DNA of 12,600 bases. Origin: Bacteroidales bacterium UBA5621 (lineage in GTDB: Bacteria > Bacteroidota > Bacteroidia > Bacteroidales > VadinHA17). A program made the translations under genes and the position numbers. The DNA lies in assembly GCA_002424525.1 (NCBI GenBank), contig DIKJ01000120.1, forward strand, positions 1-12,600. Direction: 5' to 3'. The notes beneath the pieces are model-generated. The model did not search any database. It saw only the letters and a program-made list of their open reading frames with translations, and was not told the DNA's origin. Shown piece after piece: positions 1-6,644 of this stretch (position 1 is the first letter of the stretch; every line of letters begins with the position of its first letter).

Positions 1-1776
1 AATGGTTTTGGCGGAGTTGAGATCGCATGGGTATACCCGCTTAACCGGTTCAACCCACGCGACACCAGTTACACTCCCCGCCAGGAATGGCTGAGCGAAG
101 AATGGAGCATGATAACGGAATATGCTGTCCGTTATGCTGACAGTATAGGACTTGGTTGTGATCTGACACTAGGAACGCTCTGGCCTTTCGGCGATTCGTA
201 CGTTTCTTTTGATCAGGCAACCCGCCGGTATGGCGATCCGGAGTGGCGGCAGGTAATAACAAGATCATGGGAGCATCCCAAACCCGGATATGTTACAGAT
301 CATCTTACACCTTCAAATTATCTCCCCTATTTTAAACGCCTCCTCGATGCTTTCCCCCGTCCTGAGACCCGTTTGCCTCAATCGTACTTCATCGACAGCT
401 GGGAGGTGGAAACAGAATATTTATGGTCAGAGGGTTTCGGTGCTGATTTCAAATCGAGGTTTGGCTATGATATTGCAGATTGGATGGATTCCATATATAA
501 GCCATCGAATCAACGATATCTTTATGATTATATGTCGCTGGTTTCAGAGAAAGTCCTGGGGTTTTACAGGGATTTTGACAGCAGGCTTAATGATGCGGGT
601 GTTTTTTCACGGGGACAGGTGTCCGGTGCCCCCTGTGACCTGATATCAGGCTATGCACTAATGGATATCCCTGAAGGAGAATCGATGCTTTTCGAACCGG
701 AGTTTTGCGCAATTCCTGCATCAGCCGCACTCCTTTCTTCCGGGAAAGCCGTTTCGTCCGAGACCTTTACCTGTCTCTACGGCTGGCCGGCTGATTATCT
801 GAGGAGAGAACAGACAGCTGACCTTAAGCTTGTAGCTGATGCTCTCTTTGCCAATGGCATAAATCATATAGTCTGGCACGGGAAACCTCATAATCCCTCA
901 GGATACGATACCGTAAGCTTCTACGCGAGTACCCATGCCGGCCCCGATGCGCATTTTGCAGACGAACTGCCGGAGTTTAACAGATACCTCGAAAAGGTCT
1001 CTTCATACATGAAGAAAGGTGACAATTATGCTGACATTGCAGTTTACCTGCCCACTGAGGATGCCTGGAGAGCCGGAATAATGCCGGCAGAGAAGCAGTT
1101 TATCTGGGCGTGGGGTTTTTACGAGATGCGTTATGTGTACTTTCCTGAAGAGCTTAAAGCATACAATCCGGCCTGGATAAACTACGAATTCCTTGAAAAG
1201 GGAGAAATGAGCGGTGGAACCTTCAATGTTGGCAATGCCCGTTTCAGGGCCCTCTATATTGATTCAAAGTTTCTTGAATATAAGGTTGTCAGGAGGATTG
1301 CTGAACTTGCAGGAGAGGGCCTGCCGGTCGTGATGAAGCAGATCCCGGAAGAACCCGGTACAATAATACACGAAGACTATAAGGAGCTTATCGGAAAGAT
1401 CAGGGCCTACAGACAGGAAATCGCTTCCCTGCCAGCCGGCCTCTTCCCGTTCATAAAGGGCCCTGAAATCCCGGCGCACTGGTGCAGAAAGGATGACAAC
1501 ACGCTGTATGTCTTTTTCCCAAATCCGCAAAGTGAAAGGCTTAAGTTCCCTCTTGAGTACGGGCAATCTTTGAACACTACTGAATACAACCGGCCGGTGG
1601 AGCTCTTTTTTAATGGCAGGAAATACAGTCTGAATCTTGAGTTCAGGCCTTACCAGTCACTTCTATACAGGCTTAAAGGCCGTAATGCTGAAAAGATTGA
1701 CATAGAGCTTGTTCCTCCTGAACCTGTTAAAGAACCGCGGCCTGATGGCTATATTGCACCCTGGCTGGTCAGATGA
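1..1776 (+). CDS. GH106-like glycoside hydrolase (alpha-L-rhamnosidase type), 5' end missing
   Basis: The reading frame is open from base 1, so the N-terminus lies outside the window; 591 residues are visible. The first visible residues (NGFGGVEIAWVYPLNRF) continue smoothly into the rest, so the ATG at 109 is internal. Features typical of GH106 enzymes are present in order: GFGGVEI, a LGTLWPFG segment, DSWE at visible residues about 132-135, GAPCDLISGYALMDIPE around residue 209, SSETF at about 252-256 and WHGKP at about 292-296. GH106 enzymes hydrolyse terminal alpha-L-rhamnosides from plant or algal glycans, usually outside the cytoplasm. E135 and E254 are candidate catalytic acids, an inference from motif position only. 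The protein ends soon after the core, without the long C-terminal sugar-binding module of larger family members. The stop overlaps an ATG (ATGA) that opens the next frame. The family is fairly sure; the exact substrate is not. Confidence 0.8.
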   Translation, partial: NGFGGVEIAWVYPLNRFNPRDTSYTPRQEWLSEEWSMITEYAVRYADSIGLGCDLTLGTLWPFGDSYVSFDQATRRYGDPEWRQVITRSWEHPKPGYVTDHLTPSNYLPYFKRLLDAFPRPETRLPQSYFIDSWEVETEYLWSEGFGADFKSRFGYDIADWMDSIYKPSNQRYLYDYMSLVSEKVLGFYRDFDSRLNDAGVFSRGQVSGAPCDLISGYALMDIPEGESMLFEPEFCAIPASAALLSSGKAVSSETFTCLYGWPADYLRREQTADLKLVADALFANGINHIVWHGKPHNPSGYDTVSFYASTHAGPDAHFADELPEFNRYLEKVSSYMKKGDNYADIAVYLPTEDAWRAGIMPAEKQFIWAWGFYEMRYVYFPEELKAYNPAWINYEFLEKGEMSGGTFNVGNARFRALYIDSKFLEYKVVRRIAELAGEGLPVVMKQIPEEPGTIIHEDYKELIGKIRAYRQEIASLPAGLFPFIKGPEIPAHWCRKDDNTLYVFFPNPQSERLKFPLEYGQSLNTTEYNRPVELFFNGRKYSLNLEFRPYQSLLYRLKGRNAEKIDIELVPPEPVKEPRPDGYIAPWLVR

Positions 1777-1850
1777 TCTGGGTCCTGAATGGATCCGGCC
1801 TGACCGGCAACAGGCTGCCGGCACTATTTTATCAATTAACTTCAACACAA

Positions 1851-2255
1851 ATGATTGAAAATGAGTATGCCTTCAGTATCGAAATGGAAGTCAGGGATTA
1901 TGAGTGTGACCTGCAGGGTGTCGTCAATAATGCCAATTACCAGCATTACCTGGAGCATGCACGGCATCAGTTCCTCCTGTCGAAAGGGATAAGCTTTGCA
2001 GGACTTCATACCGAGGGTGTTGACCTTATTGTGACCAGGGTGGAAATAGACTACAAATATCCCCTTCGGAGCCGCGACAGGTTTGTCGTTAAGCTTAATA
2101 TCCGGAGAAAAGGGAATATAAGGCTGTTGTTTGAACAGGCTATTTTCAGAGTTCCCGACTGGAAAACGGTTGTTCAGGCAGAAGTCACGGGAGTAGCGAT
2201 CCGCAACGGAAGACCAGTGCCTCCCGGGAATCTGGTTTCGCAGTTGGGGATCTGA
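1851..2255 (+). CDS. 4HBT/YbgC-like hotdog-fold acyl-CoA thioesterase
   Basis: This is a 134-aa protein of the usual size for single hotdog-domain thioesterases. The family signature is clear near the N-terminus: DYECDLQGVVNNANYQHYLEHAR, in which the Asp of CDLQGVV is the expected catalytic acid of the 4-hydroxybenzoyl-CoA thioesterase group. The frame is open further upstream to an ATG at 1773 that overlaps the glycosidase stop. The extra 26 residues (MIWVLNGSGL...) match nothing in the family, so I place the start at 1851, where the sequence MIENEYAFSIEMEV leads directly into the first beta strand. Family members hydrolyse acyl-CoA or acyl-ACP thioesters in the cytoplasm; the substrate here is unknown. 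The gene may be co-transcribed with the glycosidase, but it has no obvious functional tie to it. Confidence 0.8.
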   Translation: MIENEYAFSIEMEVRDYECDLQGVVNNANYQHYLEHARHQFLLSKGISFAGLHTEGVDLIVTRVEIDYKYPLRSRDRFVVKLNIRRKGNIRLLFEQAIFRVPDWKTVVQAEVTGVAIRNGRPVPPGNLVSQLGI

Positions 2256-2296
2256 AAGCCGCCTGTTTAAACCGTCGGTTATTTGAAATAATTTGA

Positions 2297-2304
2297 TATC
2301 TTTA
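2297..2304 (+). promoter_or_regulatory. Possible Bacteroidota -7 box for the aldo/keto reductase
   Basis: TATCTTTA differs at one base from the TAnnTTTG consensus and lies 24 bp upstream of the ATG at 2328. No clear -33 TTTG is seen at the expected distance. An 11-bp palindrome AACCGTCGGTT lies just upstream at 2270-2280. Confidence 0.3.
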
Positions 2305-2327
2305 TCCTGAACCAAGATCAAGAGAAT

Positions 2328-3239
2328 ATGCAAAAACACAGAATAAGCAGAAGGAAATTCATGGCCGCTCTTACAACGGGCGCCGGCACAATCCTTCTTG
2401 GCAGACATGTACTGGGGTCCACGGGAGTTACTTCACCGCAGGCAGCCGATCCGTTCAGGATCGTGACTCTCGGTAAGACCGGAATCAAAACCACACTGTT
2501 GGGTATGGGCACGGGCTTTACGGGAGGAAACCGTTCATCCAACATCACAAGGGCAGGCGTTGCTGAATCACTTATAAAAACCGCATATGAAAAAGGCATC
2601 AGGTATTTCGATTGTGCCGATAGTTACGGCACACATCCTCATACCCGTGATGCCCTTAAGGTATATCCCCGCGAATCGTACGTTGTGGGGACAAAGATGT
2701 GGGTTTTGAGAGGAGGAATTCCCGAGCCGGAACGTCCCGATGCAGATATCGTCGTGGATCGTTTCAGGAAAGAGCTGAATACCGACTACATTGATATTGT
2801 CCAGCTCCACTGCATGATGACAGGAACCTGGACAGACGAACAGAAGCGGCAGATGGAGATTCTTGATAATCTTAAGGCAAAGGGGATTGTTAAAGCTCAC
2901 GGTGTATCCGTTCACTCCTTTCAGGCCCTTGAGGCTGCAGCTGACAGCCCGTGGGTAGATGTGATACATGTGCGTATTAACCCCTTCGGGATCTCCATGG
3001 ACTCCAAAGATCCTTCACAGGTGGTTCCTGTGATTGAGAAGATGCACAAAACCGGTAAAGGAATTATCGGCATGAAACTTATCGGCAACGGTAACTATCG
3101 TGACGATTCCTCAAGGATTGATGAAACTTTGAAATTCGTTCTCGGGCTGGGTACGGTCGACATGGTCATCGTGGGATTTGAACAGCCTGATCAGATCGAT
3201 AATTACGTGGGGAGATTCAGGAAGGTGACCCTGGCATGA
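2328..3239 (+). CDS. Tat-exported aldo/keto reductase
   Basis: This 303-aa protein starts with a twin-arginine signal (S7-R-R-K-F-M12 followed by a hydrophobic stretch to about residue 30), so it is probably exported folded with its cofactor. The aldo/keto reductase tetrad is complete: D95 and Y100 in YFDCADSYG, K123 in VVGTKMW and H161 in VQLHCM. The barrel continues to GTVDMVIVGFEQPDQIDNYV near the end. Soluble family members reduce aldehydes or ketones with NAD(P)H. Tat-bearing versions are common in Bacteroidota and Planctomycetota and may carry a tightly held nucleotide, but their substrates are mostly unknown. The gene sits between the thioesterase and an exported lactonase-like gene only 30 bp downstream, which suggests co-transcription with the latter and a role in oxidising or reducing a sugar in the periplasm (inference). 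Confidence 0.88.
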   Translation: MQKHRISRRKFMAALTTGAGTILLGRHVLGSTGVTSPQAADPFRIVTLGKTGIKTTLLGMGTGFTGGNRSSNITRAGVAESLIKTAYEKGIRYFDCADSYGTHPHTRDALKVYPRESYVVGTKMWVLRGGIPEPERPDADIVVDRFRKELNTDYIDIVQLHCMMTGTWTDEQKRQMEILDNLKAKGIVKAHGVSVHSFQALEAAADSPWVDVIHVRINPFGISMDSKDPSQVVPVIEKMHKTGKGIIGMKLIGNGNYRDDSSRIDETLKFVLGLGTVDMVIVGFEQPDQIDNYVGRFRKVTLA

Positions 3240-3269
3240 GTAACCTGTTAACTTGATATCCAATTAACT

Positions 3270-4178
3270 ATGTCAACCATGAAATACCTGGTAACTTTGG
3301 TTTCACTATTACTCTTTCCGTCACTGACAGCTTTGTCACAATCCGAAGGGCTTGCTCTTGTAATTAAACCCGGAGCGGAGCTTGAAAAGCTATCCGGCGA
3401 TTTTCAGTTCACCGAAGGGCCGGCTCCTGACCGGCAGGGAAATGTCTACTTTACTGACCAGCCCAACGACCGCATTATGATCTGGACCACAAAAGGAGAA
3501 CTGAAAACATTCATGCAGCCCTCCGGAAGATCAAACGGCCTCTTCTTTGATCGTCAGGGATTCCTCTGGGCATGTGCAGATGAGAAGAACGAACTCTGGA
3601 AAATAAGCCCCGCAAAGGAGGTTGAAGTGATACTTGACGATTACAACGGCGCTCTGCTGAATGGCCCCAACGACCTGTGGATAACACCTGATGGGAGCGT
3701 TTACTTTACCGATCCCTTTTACAGAAGAACCTGGTGGTCTCATAAAGAGAGGCCGCAGGATAAACAATGCGTCTATTTTCTGAGTGCCGACCGCAAGATA
3801 CTGAAACGGGTGGCGGAAGATCTTACACAACCCAACGGAATCATCGGAACCCCCGATGGCAAAACCCTGTATGTAGCTGATATAGGAGGAAAGAAGACCT
3901 GGTCGTACAGTATAAATGCCGATGGCTCCCTCAGCGATAAAACGCTTTTCTGTGAAATGGGCTCCGATGGCATGACAATAGACAGGAAAGGTAACATCTA
4001 TATAACAGGAAAAGGGGTTACAATATTCGACAGAACAGGAAAACAACTTGGCAACATCGCTGTTCCGGAAAACTGGACCGCCAATGTCTGCTTCGGCGAC
4101 AAGGACCGGAAAAGCCTCTATATCACTGCAAGCAAAGGTCTTTACCGTATCAGGACCCGTATAAAGGGGGCTTACTGA
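3270..4178 (+). CDS. Exported SMP-30/gluconolactonase-like beta-propeller protein
   Basis: This is a 302-aa protein with a classical signal peptide (charged start MSTMK, hydrophobic core LVTLVSLLLFPSLTAL, likely cut near residue 23). Translation could also begin at M4. The SMP-30/LRE propeller is recognised by repeated blades (GNVYFTDQPNDRI, GSVYFTDPFYRR, KTLYVADIGGK, GNIYITGKG) and by the divalent-metal site: E49 in TEGPA, N134 in GPNDLW, N189 in QPNGI and D233 in GSDGM, all in place. Relatives hydrolyse aldonolactones such as gluconolactone, using a metal ion. With the reductase upstream and the rhamnosidase-like gene before that, a two-step oxidation of a released sugar to lactone and then acid is a plausible idea, though not shown by the sequence. 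No clear terminator follows; 98 bp separate it from ywbE. Confidence 0.85.
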   Translation: MSTMKYLVTLVSLLLFPSLTALSQSEGLALVIKPGAELEKLSGDFQFTEGPAPDRQGNVYFTDQPNDRIMIWTTKGELKTFMQPSGRSNGLFFDRQGFLWACADEKNELWKISPAKEVEVILDDYNGALLNGPNDLWITPDGSVYFTDPFYRRTWWSHKERPQDKQCVYFLSADRKILKRVAEDLTQPNGIIGTPDGKTLYVADIGGKKTWSYSINADGSLSDKTLFCEMGSDGMTIDRKGNIYITGKGVTIFDRTGKQLGNIAVPENWTANVCFGDKDRKSLYITASKGLYRIRTRIKGAY

Positions 4179-4276
4179 TCTTCAATTTTTCAACATTGGT
4201 CAAAACATCTTGATTTTTCTGCATTGTCTGAGAAAAATTTATTTATTATTGTATCCTGTTTTTAACTCAATAGCAA

Positions 4277-4468
4277 ATGGAAGGAAAACGCAGAGCGGAT
4301 GTCAGGCCGGGCATTGCTGTTATGGTGGAGCTGCTGGAGGATAAAAGGAGCGGAAGACTTACCGGAGGAAGGGTGAAAGACGTTCTTACCAGCTCACCGG
4401 TCCACCCGCACGGTATAAAGGTCAGGCTTGAGAATGGTCTTATTGGAAGGATCAAGCAGATAATCTGA
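4277..4468 (+). CDS. ywbE: YwbE family small conserved protein (DUF2196)
   Basis: This 63-aa protein matches the YwbE/DUF2196 pattern along its whole length: R-x-D-V-R-P-G at the start, L-x-G-G-R-V-K-D-V-L-T in the middle, and the family hallmark SPVHPHGIKVRLENGLIGRIK at the end. The length is normal for the family. It is basic, small, and without a signal peptide or membrane segment, so it should be cytoplasmic. No biochemical function is established; the short beta-rich pattern could fit a nucleic-acid-binding or ribosome-associated protein, but that is a guess. It has its own 98-bp upstream gap, with a weak promoter-like TATTATTG at 4244-4251, and precedes pfk by 103 bp. Confidence 0.85.
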   Translation: MEGKRRADVRPGIAVMVELLEDKRSGRLTGGRVKDVLTSSPVHPHGIKVRLENGLIGRIKQII

Positions 4469-4509
4469 TACCACTAATAACCTGTATCAATATACAATCG
4501 ATTTTTTTC

Positions 4510-4517
4510 TAATTTTG
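4510..4517 (+). promoter_or_regulatory. Bacteroidota -7 box upstream of pfk
   Basis: TAATTTTG is an exact match to TAnnTTTG and lies in the 103-bp gap before pfk. No good -33 TTTG is visible. A start of transcription near 4521-4524 would give a leader of roughly 50 nt. Confidence 0.45.
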
Positions 4518-4520
4518 CAA

Positions 4521-4543
4521 TCTGAAAATTTTTGCTTTTCAGA
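4521..4543 (+). promoter_or_regulatory. Perfect 8-bp inverted repeat at the predicted 5' end of the pfk message
   Basis: TCTGAAAA (4521-4528) and TTTTCAGA (4536-4543) are exact reverse complements around a 7-nt TTTTTGC loop. The stem begins at about the base where transcription should start from the box at 4510, so it could be a 5'-terminal stem-loop or a DNA operator. It is too AT-rich, and lacks the U-tract, to be a convincing terminator for ywbE. Confidence 0.45.
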
Positions 4544-4571
4544 TATTTAGTATTACTCAATCCCGCATAAA

Positions 4572-5897
4572 ATGAAATACGAGGATCTGATTGTTCAGAC
4601 ACTGGGAAAGGGAAATCTTATTTCACCCCTGAAAAACACCCAGCGGGCTGACAGTCCAGTTTATAAATTTGTTGATGATGACGACAGGATCCTGTATGAT
4701 GTTTCCGTCGAGAATTACTACAGATCGAAAGGAACTGATGAAATTCCGGTGTCGTTCGAAAAAGCCGGTCCAAAAGAGTATATATTTTTTGAGCCGGCAA
4801 AAACAAAAGTCGCAATCGTGACCTGCGGCGGCTTGTGCCCGGGAGTCAACAACGTCATACGAAGTCTTGTTCATCAACTCCATTACAGGTACGGTATCAG
4901 CAGGATACTTGGCATTAAATACGGTTATGAAGGATTAAGCCCCGACTTTAACCACCCCGTGGTTGATCTTGATGCTGCCATGGTCAGCGAAATACACCTG
5001 TCCGGCGGAACATTTCTGGGAACAAGCCGTGGAGAGCAATCAGTTGAAAAAATGGTCGATACGCTTGAAATACTCAATGTAAATGTTTTGTTCTGCATAG
5101 GCGGCGACGGTACCCTGCGGGGAGCTCATGCCATCCACGAGGAGATTGAGAAGCGGAAACTTAAAATAGCTGTTGCCGGTATTCCTAAAACGATCGATAA
5201 CGATATAGATCTTATTCAGAAATCTTTCGGATTCGAAACGGCATTTTCAATCGCCAACGATATCATAAGGAACGCTCACAATGAAGCTTACGGAGCCCAC
5301 AACGGAATAGCGCTAGTAAAGCTTATGGGCAGGGATTCAGGATTTATTGCCGCCAGCGCCGCACTGGCTATCCAGGAGGTCAATTTTGTTCTTGTTCCTG
5401 AAATATCATTCGACCTCTATGGTCCCAGGGGATTCCTGAAAATACTCCGCAAACGTCTTGAGGAACGGCATCATGCAGTGGTCGTAGTAGCAGAAGGCGC
5501 AGGACAGGATCTTTTCGAATCACATGACCAGGAGAAAGATGCCTCCGGCAATGTCAAGCATAAGGATATAGGTATTTATCTCAAGGAAAAGATCAGGGAA
5601 GAGTTCAGCGCGAAGGGCTTTCCACATGTCATAAAATACATCGACCCCAGCTACATAATAAGAAGTGCACCTGCTAACGCCAACGACAGCAAGTTCTGTA
5701 ACCTCCTTGCCCAGAATGCAGTTCATGCCGCGCTTGCCGGCAAAACCGATTTTGTTCTCGGGTTCTGGAACAATCAGTTCACTCTCATACCCATTCCCAT
5801 GGCCGTCAGAAACAGGAAAAAGATAGATGTGGAAGGTGAGCTCTGGTGGAACGTCCTTGAAGCTACCGGACAGCCTATAAGCATGAAAAATCCCTGA
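4572..5897 (+). CDS. pfk: 6-phosphofructokinase, long form with Gly/Lys active-site pair
   Basis: This 441-aa enzyme phosphorylates fructose 6-phosphate to fructose 1,6-bisphosphate in glycolysis. The core motifs are TCGGLCPGVNNVIR (residues 84-97), GGDGT (177-181), PKTIDND (205-211) and MGRDSG (252-257). It carries an N-terminal extension of about 75 residues, as in the long PFKs of plants, spirochaetes and many Bacteroidota. The residue after GGD is Gly, as in ATP-using enzymes, while PKTIDND has the Lys typical of PPi-using ones. This Gly/Lys combination is known from plant and Treponema TP0108-type enzymes, which use ATP, so ATP is the better call. The start MKYEDLIVQTLGKG lies 103 bp after ywbE. 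It is followed after 3 nt, in the same frame, by a HAD phosphatase gene. Confidence 0.93.
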   Translation: MKYEDLIVQTLGKGNLISPLKNTQRADSPVYKFVDDDDRILYDVSVENYYRSKGTDEIPVSFEKAGPKEYIFFEPAKTKVAIVTCGGLCPGVNNVIRSLVHQLHYRYGISRILGIKYGYEGLSPDFNHPVVDLDAAMVSEIHLSGGTFLGTSRGEQSVEKMVDTLEILNVNVLFCIGGDGTLRGAHAIHEEIEKRKLKIAVAGIPKTIDNDIDLIQKSFGFETAFSIANDIIRNAHNEAYGAHNGIALVKLMGRDSGFIAASAALAIQEVNFVLVPEISFDLYGPRGFLKILRKRLEERHHAVVVVAEGAGQDLFESHDQEKDASGNVKHKDIGIYLKEKIREEFSAKGFPHVIKYIDPSYIIRSAPANANDSKFCNLLAQNAVHAALAGKTDFVLGFWNNQFTLIPIPMAVRNRKKIDVEGELWWNVLEATGQPISMKNP

Positions 5898-5900
5898 TCA

Positions 5901-6509
5901 TTGAAAATAAAGAATATAATATTCGATCTGGGTAATGTCCTTATCAGCTTCAATCCTGAAGAATACCTGATCAAGAAGGATTACTCGCGGCACATCAGGG
6001 AGACCATCATGAATGATATTTTCCTGAGCCAGGAGTGGAAAAGCCTCGATAACGGAGATATCTCCACAACTGAAGCCATTGATTCAATCGTCTTGAAATC
6101 TTCGCTGACAAGGGACGAAATAAACATGGTATTCAATTTTCGTTCCGATATAATGTTTCCCCTTGACCAGAATGCCAGACTTCTTCCCGGACTAAAAAAG
6201 CAGGGTTATAAGCTATTCTATCTTTCCAATTTCCCTCTCGATACTTTCGAGGAAATAAGGAACGGTTATTTCTTCTTCCGGCATTTCGACGGAGGAGTAA
6301 TATCATCCGAAGCTAAACTTTCAAAACCTGACCTGAGGATCTACGAATTGCTCCTCAGGCAATATTCACTCAGGGCTTCCGAATCACTTTTTATTGACGA
6401 TCTGGAGGTGAATGTTAAGGCGGCCATTTCGATCGGCATGAACGGGCTGACAACTTTCGGCGAGCCTGATATTTCTGCCATGCTGGCTGAAGTGCTGGGC
6501 GCAGAATAA
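5901..6509 (+). CDS. HAD-superfamily sugar-phosphatase-like protein (YihX type), TTG start
   Basis: This 202-aa protein has the four HAD motifs: I, FDLGNV with nucleophile D9; II, YLSNF with S109; III, K142 in LSKPD; IV, FIDDLEVN with D166 and D167. Gly in place of the second Asp of motif I (DLGNV) is the pattern of E. coli YihX, a glucose-1-phosphate phosphatase, and its relatives. The start must be the TTG at 5901: the frame upstream holds only one Ser codon and then the pfk TGA, and any later start would remove the nucleophile. The 3-nt gap and shared frame with pfk suggest translational coupling. A role in sugar-phosphate turnover next to PFK is an inference; the substrate is unknown. The gene faces uvrC across 135 bp. 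Confidence 0.85.
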   Translation: MKIKNIIFDLGNVLISFNPEEYLIKKDYSRHIRETIMNDIFLSQEWKSLDNGDISTTEAIDSIVLKSSLTRDEINMVFNFRSDIMFPLDQNARLLPGLKKQGYKLFYLSNFPLDTFEEIRNGYFFFRHFDGGVISSEAKLSKPDLRIYELLLRQYSLRASESLFIDDLEVNVKAAISIGMNGLTTFGEPDISAMLAEVLGAE

Positions 6510-6557
6510 TAAAATTCCCTGCCCCTCCCCATGCACTTTCAAATATGCAATCCTGGG

Positions 6558-6573
6558 CGGGTTTACGAACCCG
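6558..6573. terminator. Possible weak terminator hairpin between convergent HAD and uvrC genes
   Basis: CGGGTT-TACG-AACCCG forms a perfect 6-bp stem 49 bp after the HAD stop. It lacks a clean U-tract on either strand, so intrinsic termination is uncertain. A second short stem, ACAACA/TGTTGT at 6614-6632, lies just beyond the uvrC stop on the other strand. No gene is seen in 6510-6644. Confidence 0.3.
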
Positions 6574-6644
6574 AATACAATATTTAATCTTCTGAATTAA
6601 AATTACTTAACACACAACATATAAACTGTTGTTCGAGCTGAATT

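Noticed and set aside
1773..1850. Upstream start for the thioesterase overlapping the glycosidase stop
   Set aside because: The added residues are not seen in the hotdog family, and the ATG at 1851 gives a normal-length protein; the overlap could still matter for translation coupling.
5883..5930. A broken PFK-HAD fusion gene caused by a sequencing error or stop mutation
   Set aside because: Both proteins are full length with complete motifs, and the PFK C-terminus ends naturally, so two separate genes are the simpler reading.
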